Below are positions 18,886 through 28,716 of a stretch of 64,000 nt of DNA, in pieces (within the stretch, counting starts at the first letter, position 1; every line of letters begins with the position of its first letter). Source of the DNA: Janthinobacterium sp. PC23-8. GTDB taxonomy: Bacteria; Pseudomonadota; Gammaproteobacteria; Burkholderiales; Burkholderiaceae_D. The translations under genes were made by a program, and so were the position numbers. The stretch spans positions 1,681,968 through 1,745,967 of the forward strand of contig NZ_NJGY01000001.1 in the NCBI RefSeq assembly GCF_002250505.1. The letters are read 5' to 3'. Under the pieces are notes generated by a model, which saw nothing but the letters and a program-made list of their open reading frames with translations, did no database searches and was not told where the DNA came from.

Positions 18886-19032
18886 ATGGAAAATAGTGCG
18901 TGCCACAGCGCAGGGCAAACGCTGCGTCAAGTAGACTGCTGCCTTTATAAAAAATATCCCCTTACGGCCATACCAGGACCACATGAAGAACACCGCTTGC
19001 ACCGCATGGATAGCCGACTTTCTTGCCCATGA
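18886..19032 (+). CDS. Possible 48-residue ORF overlapping the start of paaX
   Basis: An ATG at 18886 is preceded by a near-perfect GGAGG seven bases upstream, the best ribosome binding site in the region. It reads 48 codons, passes the paaX start at 18983 in another frame and stops at 19032. The peptide has four Cys and no recognisable motif. It may be a leader ORF that tunes paaX translation, or simply the upstream part of the paaX leader. No protein-level support. Confidence 0.3.
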   Translation: MENSACHSAGQTLRQVDCCLYKKYPLTAIPGPHEEHRLHRMDSRLSCP

Positions 19033-19909
19033 CCCACCGCGCTCGAAGTCGCTGGTGATGACCATTTTTGGCGACGCCATCGTGCCGCGCGGCGGCGCCA
19101 TCTGGCTGGGCAGCCTGATCGACCTGCTGGCGCCGTTCGGCGTCAACGACCGCTTGCTGCGCACCAGCGTGTTCCGCCTGGCGCAGGAAGGCTGGCTCAG
19201 CGCGCAAAGGGATGGCCGCCGCAGCGCCTACGCGATCCGCCCGGACGCGCTGGCCCGCTTCGAGCGCGCCTACCGCCGCATCTACGCGCCGCTGGTCAAG
19301 CATTGGGACGGCAGCTGGACCCTGGTGCTCGGCGCGGCCGGCAATATCAACGCCAGCGAACGGGGTGCGCTGCGCAAGGAATTGCTGTGGGCCGGCTATG
19401 GCCTGGTCGCACCGGGCATCTTCGGCCATCCGGCCAGCAATGGCGATGTGCTGGAAGACATCCTGGTGCGCAACGCGATGCAGGGCAAACTATATGTCTG
19501 CCACAGCACGGAGCTGCCGGGCGTAAGCACGCGGCCCCTGCGCGAGATGGTGGGTGAATGCTGGGATCTGTCGGAAGTGATGGCCGGCTACGAAACATTC
19601 ATCGCCAGCTTCCAGCCGCTGCTGGCCCTGCTGCAGGACGCACCGGCCATCGCGCCCGAACAGGCCTTCGTGATCCGCTCGCTGCTCACGCACGCCTACC
19701 GCCGGGTGCAGCTGCACGACCCGCAATTGCCGGTCGAACTGCTGCCCGAACCGTGGCCCGGCACACAAGCCTATGCGCTGGCGCGCGCGCTGTACCGGCG
19801 CACCTATGCGGCCGCCGAAGAACATATCCTGGCCACCTTGCGGCGCGAGGACGCGCAGGCGGCGGACGTGGAGCCGTGGTTTTTTGAACGCTTCGGCGGC
19901 CTGCGCTAA
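18983..19909 (+). CDS. paaX: Phenylacetate operon repressor PaaX
   Basis: This 308-residue transcription factor has an N-terminal winged-helix domain (about 20-95; SLIDLLAPFGVNDRLLRTSVFRLAQEGWL) and the PaaX central and C-terminal domains. It binds phenylacetyl-CoA in characterised relatives and then leaves the paa promoters. It is divergent from paaA. AGGA precedes the ATG but is weaker than the site of the overlapping ORF at 18886. Many described betaproteobacterial paa clusters use a TetR-type PaaR instead, so the PaaX type is worth noting. Confidence 0.95.
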   Translation: MKNTACTAWIADFLAHDPPRSKSLVMTIFGDAIVPRGGAIWLGSLIDLLAPFGVNDRLLRTSVFRLAQEGWLSAQRDGRRSAYAIRPDALARFERAYRRIYAPLVKHWDGSWTLVLGAAGNINASERGALRKELLWAGYGLVAPGIFGHPASNGDVLEDILVRNAMQGKLYVCHSTELPGVSTRPLREMVGECWDLSEVMAGYETFIASFQPLLALLQDAPAIAPEQAFVIRSLLTHAYRRVQLHDPQLPVELLPEPWPGTQAYALARALYRRTYAAAEEHILATLRREDAQAADVEPWFFERFGGLR

Positions 19910-20229
19910 GTAAGTGCCAAGAAATTATTGTGAGATTATGACGAACAGAACCGGATGGCGGAGCAGGGAATTCGCGGGACCTGTCCCGCGCCTGCGCAAC
20001 GGTATCGCCTTGCAAGGCGATACTCCCGCAAAGGCGCCCGATGCGACGCAGTGCGAGCACTGCTAGCAGCGGGCAAGCCTCGTCGGCCACCTTGCAGAGC
20101 GCCGGTTATGGAAGTCAGAATCCACAAGAATTTATGCGTACTTGCTTAGTCCATCTGCCGGTCCAAAACAGGTATCATCGCGCCATTGCACACGATGCAA
20201 ACCTTAACTTGTTTTTACCAGGAACAATC
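19910..20229. other. 320-bp intergenic region, mostly inverted repeats
   Basis: Between paaX and the M14 peptidase gene I see no credible CDS. An open frame at 19955-20149 has no ribosome binding site and low-complexity basic text. The central part holds three inverted repeats (see next entry). The last 80 bases are AT-richer and probably hold the promoter of the peptidase gene. Confidence 0.6.
19973..20063. repeat. Block of three perfect inverted repeats
   Basis: Three perfect stems lie within 91 bp: CGCGGGAC-CT-GTCCCGCG (19973-19990), a 22-bp uninterrupted palindrome with half-site GTATCGCCTTG (20002-20023), and GCAGTGC-GA-GCACTGC (20048-20063). None is followed by a T-run, so these are not ordinary terminators. 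They could be a REP-like mobile repeat, a structured RNA or protein-binding sites. Confidence 0.6.
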
Positions 20230-21354
20230 ATGACGATTAAAATCAGCCAGCAGTTCGACGCCGGCGCGATCGAGGTGCTGCGCGCCGACGATGCGCAATC
20301 CATTGAGCTCAACATCCGCAAGGATACCCACGCCGACATCACGCAGTGGTTTTACTTCCGCCTGCAGGGTGCGCAAGGCGAGGCCTGCACGATCCGCTTC
20401 ATGAACGCAGGCAAGTGTGCCTACCCGGACGGCTGGAAGGACTACCAGGCCGTGGCCAGCTACGACCGCGAAACCTGGTTCCGCGTGCCGACCAGCTATG
20501 ACGGCACCGTCATGACGATCGAACATACGCCCGAAGAAGAAAGCGTGTATTACGCCTATTTCGAGCCGTATCCCTGGGACCGCCACCTGGCGCTGATCGA
20601 CAGCGCGCAAGCGTCGCCGCTGGTGCGCCTGGTCGACCTGGGCAGCACGGTGGAAGGGCGCGACATGAATTTGCTGGTGGTCGGCGACGCCGATGCGGAG
20701 AAAAAAGTGTGGGTGATCGCGCGCCAGCATCCGGGCGAAACGATGGCCGAATGGTTTGTCGAAGGCATGCTCGAAGCGCTGCTGGACCAGGCCAACCCGT
20801 TTGCCCGCCAGTGCCTGCAGGACGCCGTGTTCTACGTGGTGCCGAACATGAATCCGGACGGCTCCGTACACGGCAACCTGCGCACCAATGCGGCCGGTGC
20901 CAACCTGAACCGCGAATGGATGACGCCAAGCATGGAACGCAGCCCGGAAGTATTCCTGGTGAAACAGAAGATGCATGAAATCGGCTGCGACCTGTTCCTC
21001 GACGTGCATGGCGACGAAGGCTTGCCGTATGTGTTCGTGGCCGGCAGCGATGCGCTGGAAAATTTCACGCCAGCACAAAAGGCCGCGCAAGACCGCTTTA
21101 TCGCCGATTTCAAGGTGGCCAGCCCCGACTTCCAGGATGAGCACGGCTACGAAGACGGCCCGTTCACGCCGGAAGTGCTGACCATGGGCTCGCCCCATGT
21201 CACGCACGCCTTCGCTTGCCTGTCGCTGACGCTGGAATTGCCGTTCAAGGACAATGCCAACGACCCCGATCAGCAAACCGGCTGGAGCGGCGCACGCAGC
21301 GCCGCCCTGGGTGGGGCAGTGTTGCAGCCGATCCTGTCGAGCCTGCGCGCTTAA
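20230..21354 (+). CDS. M14 zinc carboxypeptidase, cytosolic (AGBL/CCP-like) type
   Basis: The N-terminal beta-sandwich (about 1-120) precedes a carboxypeptidase domain. Zinc ligands H167 and E170 (QHPGET) and H260 (LDVHGDE), the substrate-binding NLNR (226-229) and the catalytic E336 (LTLELPFKD) are all present. This is the layout of bacterial cytosolic carboxypeptidases related to eukaryotic tubulin deglutamylases. There is no signal peptide. I start at ATG 20230 with AGGA before it. The natural substrate is unknown. Its stop overlaps the stop of the convergent aminotransferase-like gene by 3 bp. Confidence 0.85.
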   Translation: MTIKISQQFDAGAIEVLRADDAQSIELNIRKDTHADITQWFYFRLQGAQGEACTIRFMNAGKCAYPDGWKDYQAVASYDRETWFRVPTSYDGTVMTIEHTPEEESVYYAYFEPYPWDRHLALIDSAQASPLVRLVDLGSTVEGRDMNLLVVGDADAEKKVWVIARQHPGETMAEWFVEGMLEALLDQANPFARQCLQDAVFYVVPNMNPDGSVHGNLRTNAAGANLNREWMTPSMERSPEVFLVKQKMHEIGCDLFLDVHGDEGLPYVFVAGSDALENFTPAQKAAQDRFIADFKVASPDFQDEHGYEDGPFTPEVLTMGSPHVTHAFACLSLTLELPFKDNANDPDQQTGWSGARSAALGGAVLQPILSSLRA

Positions 21355-22661
21355 GCTTCTTTCGCCACCTGGCGCAAGGCTGCCACCAGCCGGTCCAGGT
21401 GCGACTCGGGCGTAAAGATGGCTGGCGTCACGCGCAGGCATGCGCCCGACGCCAGGCCATCGCGCGGCACGGCAAACACGCCGTGCTGTTGCACCAGCTT
21501 TTTCGACAAGGCAAAATTGTCGGCCACGCTGGTTTTCCCTTTGAGGCGGAACGAGGCGATGGCGCTGGTCAGGCGCGGATCGCTCGACGCCAATACTTCA
21601 ATCCCCTTGATGCCGCGCGCCGCTTCCACCCAGCGGTTGCGCAGCAGCCGCAGCCGCGCCTCTTTGTTGGCCACGCCGATCTGCGCATGCGTGTCCAGCG
21701 CCAGCGGCAAGCTCAGGTAGGCGGCAAAGTTCACCGTGCCCGTATGCACGCGGGTGCGGATATCATCGCCCATCACCTCCCCCATATAGGGGTCGATATC
21801 GGCCACCCTGCCACGCTTGATATACAGCGCGCCCACGCCCACCGGCGCGCCTATCCATTTGTGCAGGTTGATGCCGGCAAAGTCGGCCTGCAGGTCGGGG
21901 ATCGTCATGTCGAGCTGACCGAAGCCGTGCGCCGTATCGACGATCACATCGATGCCGCGTTCGCGCGCCATGCGGCTGATCTCGGCCACCGGCAGCACCA
22001 TGCCATTGCGATGGTTCACATGCGTGAGCAGCATCATTTTCAGCTTCGGGTGGCGCGCCATCGCCTGCGCATAGGCCGCGATCACGCCGTCGTGCGTGAA
22101 CGGCTCGGGCATATTAATCGACACTACCTGGGCGCCGCGCCGCTGTTCCAGCCAGCGCGTGACCGTGATCATATTGTCGTAATCGATATCGGCGTACAGC
22201 ACCGTATCGCCCGGGCGCAGACGGTTGTAGCCGGCGATCAGGGTTTGCAGCGCTTCGGTGGCGCCGCGCGTCAACACGATCTCGTCTGTTCCCACGCCCA
22301 GCGCCGTGGCGGCCGCCGCCCGCGCCGCTTCGAAGTCGGCCGGAAAGCGCATGCGCGCATACCAGGCGTTGTCGCGGTTGACCATTGCCACTTGCTGCTG
22401 GTAATGCGCCAGCACGGACCGGTTCATCGAACCCCAGTAACCGTTATCGAGCTGCACCACCTCATCGGTAACGTCGTACTGCGCGGCCACCGCCTGCCAG
22501 TAGGCCTGGTTGCCGGCCAGCGCCTCGGGCGAGGTGCCGGCGGGAATGGCCGGCAAGCCTGGCATGGCGGGCGCGGCCATGGCGGTGCCGCCCGACAGCA
22601 GCGGCAGCGCGGCGGCCAGCGAACTGGCGCACAGCAAACGGCGTTGTGGATTCATTTTCAA
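21351..22661 (-). CDS. Exported class-V aminotransferase-like PLP enzyme
   Basis: The 436-residue protein has a class-V aminotransferase fold like isopenicillin-N epimerases and cysteine desulfurases. The PLP lysine is in NLHKWIGAP and the cofactor Asp in VDTAHGFGQ. Unusually it begins with an export signal, NPQRRLLCASSLAAALPLL...AMAA, that resembles a Tat signal (twin Arg at residues 7-8), as expected for a protein exported with bound cofactor. It starts 11 bp after the TonB receptor gene ends, so the two are probably co-transcribed. Reaction and substrate are unknown. Confidence 0.75.
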   Translation of the reverse strand: MKMNPQRRLLCASSLAAALPLLSGGTAMAAPAMPGLPAIPAGTSPEALAGNQAYWQAVAAQYDVTDEVVQLDNGYWGSMNRSVLAHYQQQVAMVNRDNAWYARMRFPADFEAARAAAATALGVGTDEIVLTRGATEALQTLIAGYNRLRPGDTVLYADIDYDNMITVTRWLEQRRGAQVVSINMPEPFTHDGVIAAYAQAMARHPKLKMMLLTHVNHRNGMVLPVAEISRMARERGIDVIVDTAHGFGQLDMTIPDLQADFAGINLHKWIGAPVGVGALYIKRGRVADIDPYMGEVMGDDIRTRVHTGTVNFAAYLSLPLALDTHAQIGVANKEARLRLLRNRWVEAARGIKGIEVLASSDPRLTSAIASFRLKGKTSVADNFALSKKLVQQHGVFAVPRDGLASGACLRVTPAIFTPESHLDRLVAALRQVAKEA

Positions 22662-22672
22662 GCTGCGCCCCC

Positions 22673-25075
<2,403 letters not shown>

Positions 25076-25173
25076 GGGAGATTTTTCAAACAGGGTGAAC
25101 GAGACAGGGCGGCGCTTTTGAAGCAGCCACATCATACGAAGCGAATATGTCCGCCGTATGACCTGCCGGCACC

Positions 25174-25197
25174 AAAAAAAGGCGCCAGCGGCGCCTT
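25174..25197 (-). terminator. Intrinsic terminator after pmbA
   Basis: On the minus strand the stem AAGGCGCC/GGCGCCTT with a 3-base loop is followed by a T7 run. It lies 30 bp after the pmbA stop and separates pmbA from the TonB receptor gene. Confidence 0.8.
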
Positions 25198-25225
25198 GCG
25201 GGGATGGGGATGGTGACGGCAAGCG

Positions 25226-26578
25226 TCAACCGCCCGCCACCACCATGCTCTCGATCAAAATGGAGCCGGTTTCCTTGGTGCCGCGGCGTAGCACATCGGC
25301 GCCGATGGCGACGATATGGCGCAGCATATCCTTCATGTTGCCGGCAATCGTGATCTCTTCCACCGGATATTGAATCACGCCGTTTTCCACCCAGAAGCCC
25401 GACGCGCCGCGCGAATAGTCGCCCGTCACGTAGTTCGTGCCCTGCCCCATCAGTTCCGTCACCAGCAGGCCCGTGCCGAGCTTTTTCAGCATGGCGACAA
25501 AGTCATCGGTGGGCCGCGTCAGGCTCGACGTCATATACAGGTTGTGCGAGCCGCCCGCGTTGCCCGTGGTCTGCATGCCCAGCTTGCGCGCCGTATAGGT
25601 CGACAGGAAATAGCCTTGCACCACGCCATCCCTGACCACCTCGCGGCTGACGGTTTTCACGCCCTCCTCGTCGAATGGCGCCGAACCGACGCCGCCGATC
25701 ACATGCGGGTCTTCGAAGATCTGCACATGATCGGGCAACACTTGCGTGCCGAGTGCATCGTTGAGGAAAGTGGACTGGCGGTACAGCGCGCCGCCGGACG
25801 TTGCCTGCACATAGGTGCCCAGCAGGCCTGCGGCCAATGGCGCCTCGAACAGTACCGGGCAGGTGCGCGTGCCGAGCTTGCGCGCGTTCAGGCGCGACAG
25901 CGCGCGTTCGGCGGCGTAGCGGCCGATGGCTTCAGGGCTCGACATCCTGGCGGCATCGCGCACCGAACAATACCAGTCGTCGCGCTGCATGTTGGCGCCC
26001 TTGCCGGCAATCGGCGCCACCGACAGGGTATGGCGCGAAAACGGATAGCCGCCGATAAAGCCGCGCGAGTTGGCCGACACAAAGTGCGACTGCTGCACAT
26101 GCACGCTGGCGCCTTCGCTGTTGGTGATGCGCGGATCGACGGCAAAGGCGGCCGCCTCGCCGCGCTGCGCCAGCACCACGGCTTCTTCGGTGGAAATGCG
26201 CCACGGGTAGAACAGCTGCAGGTCGCGCGGCGCCATTTCCAGCATGTCGGCGTCGGCCAGGCCCGCGCAATCGTCCTCGGCCGTGAAGCGGGCGATATTG
26301 CAGGCCGCGTCGACGGTGGCGCGCAGGGCCGCAGGTGAAAAATCGGAGGTGCTGGCATTACCGCGTTTTTTGCCGACAAATACGGTCACGCCCATGCCCT
26401 TGTCGCGGTTCTGCTCGATGGTCTCGATCTTGCCTTTTCGTACAGAAACGGACAGGCCGCCGCCTTCGCTCACTTCGACCGCCGCATCGCTGCCGCCCGC
26501 TGCGCGCGCAAAAGACAACACATCACGGGCAAGTTGCTGCAATTGCTCTTGACTATGGGTAAATACGGACTCGTTCAT
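25226..26578 (-). CDS. pmbA: TldD/PmbA-family metalloprotease subunit PmbA
   Basis: The 450-residue length equals E. coli PmbA (TldE). Recognised text includes VRKGKIETIEQNRDKGMGVTVFVG near the N-terminus and GNAGGSHNLYM, MGQGTNYVTGDYSRGASGFWVENG near the C-terminus. PmbA is the non-zinc partner of TldD in a heterodimeric protease that trims peptides such as microcins; the HExxxH is in TldD, not here, and tldD is not in the window. Start ATG 26578 gives the standard length. It is divergent from yjgA. Confidence 0.93.
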   Translation of the reverse strand: MNESVFTHSQEQLQQLARDVLSFARAAGGSDAAVEVSEGGGLSVSVRKGKIETIEQNRDKGMGVTVFVGKKRGNASTSDFSPAALRATVDAACNIARFTAEDDCAGLADADMLEMAPRDLQLFYPWRISTEEAVVLAQRGEAAAFAVDPRITNSEGASVHVQQSHFVSANSRGFIGGYPFSRHTLSVAPIAGKGANMQRDDWYCSVRDAARMSSPEAIGRYAAERALSRLNARKLGTRTCPVLFEAPLAAGLLGTYVQATSGGALYRQSTFLNDALGTQVLPDHVQIFEDPHVIGGVGSAPFDEEGVKTVSREVVRDGVVQGYFLSTYTARKLGMQTTGNAGGSHNLYMTSSLTRPTDDFVAMLKKLGTGLLVTELMGQGTNYVTGDYSRGASGFWVENGVIQYPVEEITIAGNMKDMLRHIVAIGADVLRRGTKETGSILIESMVVAGG

Positions 26579-26670
26579 GTGCTGTTTTCTTCGGAGAGGC
26601 CCTAAAAAGGTTATCATAGCAGTCGTTTACAGTTTACAGGTGCGGCCAACGAGGCCAATCCCGCCTTATC

Positions 26671-27270
26671 ATGCCAAATCCAAACCGGGGAGCTTGCGGC
26701 TTCCAATCGTCCGAATTCGAACAGGAATATGAACGTCCTTCGAAGTCGGAACTCAAGCGCCAGATGACCGTCCTGCAAAAGCTGGGCGAAGAATTAGTCA
26801 ATGAAGCGCGCGACCGCGTCAAGCGCGTGCCGATGCCGGAAGACGTGCGCGACGCCATCCTCGAATGCCAGCTGATCAAGGATCACGAAGGCCGCCGCCG
26901 CCAGCTGCAATATGTCGGCAAGAAAATGCGCACCCTCGACGAAGACGAAGTGGCCGCCATCCAGCGCACCATCGACAGCTGGAAAGGCTTGTCGAAAGCC
27001 GACACGGCCGCCATGCACGCAATGGAACGCCGCCGCGACAAGCTGCTGACGGACGACAAGGCGCTGACGGTTTTGCTGTCGGAAAACCCGGAGCTCGACG
27101 TGCAGCACCTGCGCACCCTGATCCGCAATGCCCGCAAGGAGCAGGCCGAGAACAAGCCGCCGAAAGCCTACCGCGAAATCTTCCAGATCCTCAAGCAAAT
27201 TGCCAAGAAGAACAATGGCGGCAAGGATGATGCGGATGAAGAGGGCGTTGACGCCGACGAAGACGAATAA
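26671..27270 (+). CDS. darP: Ribosome-associated maturation protein YjgA/DarP (DUF615)
   Basis: A 199-residue, highly charged helical protein of the DUF615 family, associated with late 50S subunit assembly in E. coli. Recognised text is RPSKSELKRQMTVLQKLGEEL and HLRTLIRNARKEQAENKPPKAYREIFQ. The C-terminus is strongly acidic (Asp/Glu-rich from about residue 184). Divergence from pmbA is a very common arrangement in beta- and gammaproteobacteria and supports both calls. Confidence 0.93.
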   Translation: MPNPNRGACGFQSSEFEQEYERPSKSELKRQMTVLQKLGEELVNEARDRVKRVPMPEDVRDAILECQLIKDHEGRRRQLQYVGKKMRTLDEDEVAAIQRTIDSWKGLSKADTAAMHAMERRRDKLLTDDKALTVLLSENPELDVQHLRTLIRNARKEQAENKPPKAYREIFQILKQIAKKNNGGKDDADEEGVDADEDE

Positions 27271-27300
27271 GCGCTTGGGGCAGGTCCCCGGTGCAGCGCA

Positions 27301-27332
27301 AAAACCGGGATAATCCCGGTTTTCTTGTTTTT
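27301..27332 (+). terminator. Intrinsic terminator after darP
   Basis: A 10-bp stem AAAACCGGGA/TCCCGGTTTT with loop TAA is followed by the T-rich tract CTTGTTTTT. Confidence 0.85.
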
Positions 27333-27361
27333 ACGCTCCCCCACTCTTTTACAGGTGACCG

Positions 27362-27994
27362 ATGGCAACCACTCTCGAAGACGAATTGATTATCGGCCTC
27401 GTGTCGATCTCGGACCGCGCCAGCGGCGGCGTGTATGAAGACCAGGGCATCCCCGCGCTGGAAAGCTGGCTGGCGGCCGCCCTGCGCACGCCTTACCGAC
27501 TGGAAACGCGCTTGATCCCCGACGAACGCTCGCAGATTGAAAACACGCTGATCGACATGGTCGACCTCAACCATTGCCATTTGATCCTGACCACCGGCGG
27601 CACGGGACCGGCGCGGCGCGATGTGACGCCAGATGCAACCTTGTCGGTGGGCACGAAAGAGATGCCGGGCTTTGGCGAACAGATGCGCCAGATCAGCCTG
27701 CAATTCGTGCCGACGGCCATTTTGTCGCGCCAGGTGGCGGTGATCCGCGAAACGCCCGAGCGCGCCTGCCTGATCATGAATCTGCCGGGCCAGCCGAAAG
27801 CCATCAAGGAAACCCTGGAAGGCCTGAAGGATGCCGACGGCAAGCAACTGGTGAGCGGCATCTTTGCCGCCGTACCCTATTGCATCGACCTGATTGGTGG
27901 CCCGTACATGGAAACCGACCCGGCCGTATGCAAGGCCTTCCGTCCCAAATCGGCGCTGCGTCCGGCGCACACTATTGAAGAGGAAAAACCATGA
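27362..27994 (+). CDS. mog: Molybdopterin adenylyltransferase
   Basis: The 210-residue cytosolic MoaB/Mog-family enzyme adenylates molybdopterin before molybdenum insertion. The family core TTGGTGPARRDVTPDAT (about 78-94), the early SISDRAS and the late LPGQPKAIKE are present. ACAGGTG precedes the ATG. The last four bases overlap the start of the esterase gene, so they are co-translated, although no functional link is known. Confidence 0.88.
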   Translation: MATTLEDELIIGLVSISDRASGGVYEDQGIPALESWLAAALRTPYRLETRLIPDERSQIENTLIDMVDLNHCHLILTTGGTGPARRDVTPDATLSVGTKEMPGFGEQMRQISLQFVPTAILSRQVAVIRETPERACLIMNLPGQPKAIKETLEGLKDADGKQLVSGIFAAVPYCIDLIGGPYMETDPAVCKAFRPKSALRPAHTIEEEKP

Positions 27995-28659
27995 GCACTT
28001 TGCTGGAAACTATCGAACTCGACAGCGCACCCGACACTACCGTCTCGATTATCTGGATGCACGGCCTGGGCGCCGACGGCAATGACTTCGTGCCGCTGGT
28101 CAAGGAACTCGACCTGCACGGCTGTCCCGCCATCCGCTTTATCTTCCCGAGCGCCGGCACCATGCCCGTCACCATCAACAACGGCTATGTGATGCGCGCC
28201 TGGTACGACATTGTGTCGAGCGATCTGGTGCGCCGCGAGGACGAAACCGGCCTGCGCGCCTCGCAGGCACAGATCGAAGCGCTGATCGCGCGCGAAAAAG
28301 CGCGCGGCATCCCCGCCAGCCGCATTATCCTGGCCGGCTTTTCGCAAGGCTGCGCCATGGCCTTGCAAACGGGCTTGCGCCATCCCGAACCATTGGCCGG
28401 CCTGATGTGCCTGTCCGGTTACCTGCCGCTGGCCGACAAGACGGCGGCCGAGCGCACCCCGGGCAGCCTGCAAACGCCGATCTTTATGGCGCACGGCACG
28501 GCCGACCCGGTGGTGCTGATCGCCCGCGCCGAACAGTCGCGCGATTTGCTGACCGGCATGGGCTACCAGCTGGAATGGCATACCTACCGCATGCAGCATT
28601 CGCTGTGCCAGGAAGAAATCGACGCGATCGGCGCCTGGCTGAAAAAAGTGCTGGGCTAA
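27991..28659 (+). CDS. Carboxylesterase/phospholipase family alpha/beta hydrolase
   Basis: A 222-residue cytosolic serine hydrolase of the Abhydrolase_2 family (acyl-protein thioesterase and EstB-type). It has IWMHGLGADGNDF (oxyanion region), nucleophile elbow GFSQG (near residue 113), Asp in HGTADPVV and His in YRMQHSLC. The typical substrate range is short acyl esters; the true substrate is unknown. It overlaps the mog-like gene by 4 bp. Confidence 0.9.
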   Translation: MSTLLETIELDSAPDTTVSIIWMHGLGADGNDFVPLVKELDLHGCPAIRFIFPSAGTMPVTINNGYVMRAWYDIVSSDLVRREDETGLRASQAQIEALIAREKARGIPASRIILAGFSQGCAMALQTGLRHPEPLAGLMCLSGYLPLADKTAAERTPGSLQTPIFMAHGTADPVVLIARAEQSRDLLTGMGYQLEWHTYRMQHSLCQEEIDAIGAWLKKVLG

Positions 28660-28665
28660 AACAAG

Positions 28666-28691
28666 ACAGGCGCGGATTGCGCCGCGCCTGT
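28666..28691. terminator. Hairpin between the esterase and protease genes
   Basis: Perfect 10-bp stem ACAGGCGCGG/CCGCGCCTGT with a 6-base loop in the gap between two convergent genes. It lacks a T-run on either side but is well placed to stop both transcripts. Confidence 0.5.
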
Positions 28692-28716
28692 TGCTTCACT
28701 TCCTGACGACGGCGAC

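Noticed and set aside
19955..20149. Plus-strand ORF across the hairpin block
   Set aside because: It consists largely of the inverted repeats read as codons, with no start signal. The DNA structure, not coding, explains the region.
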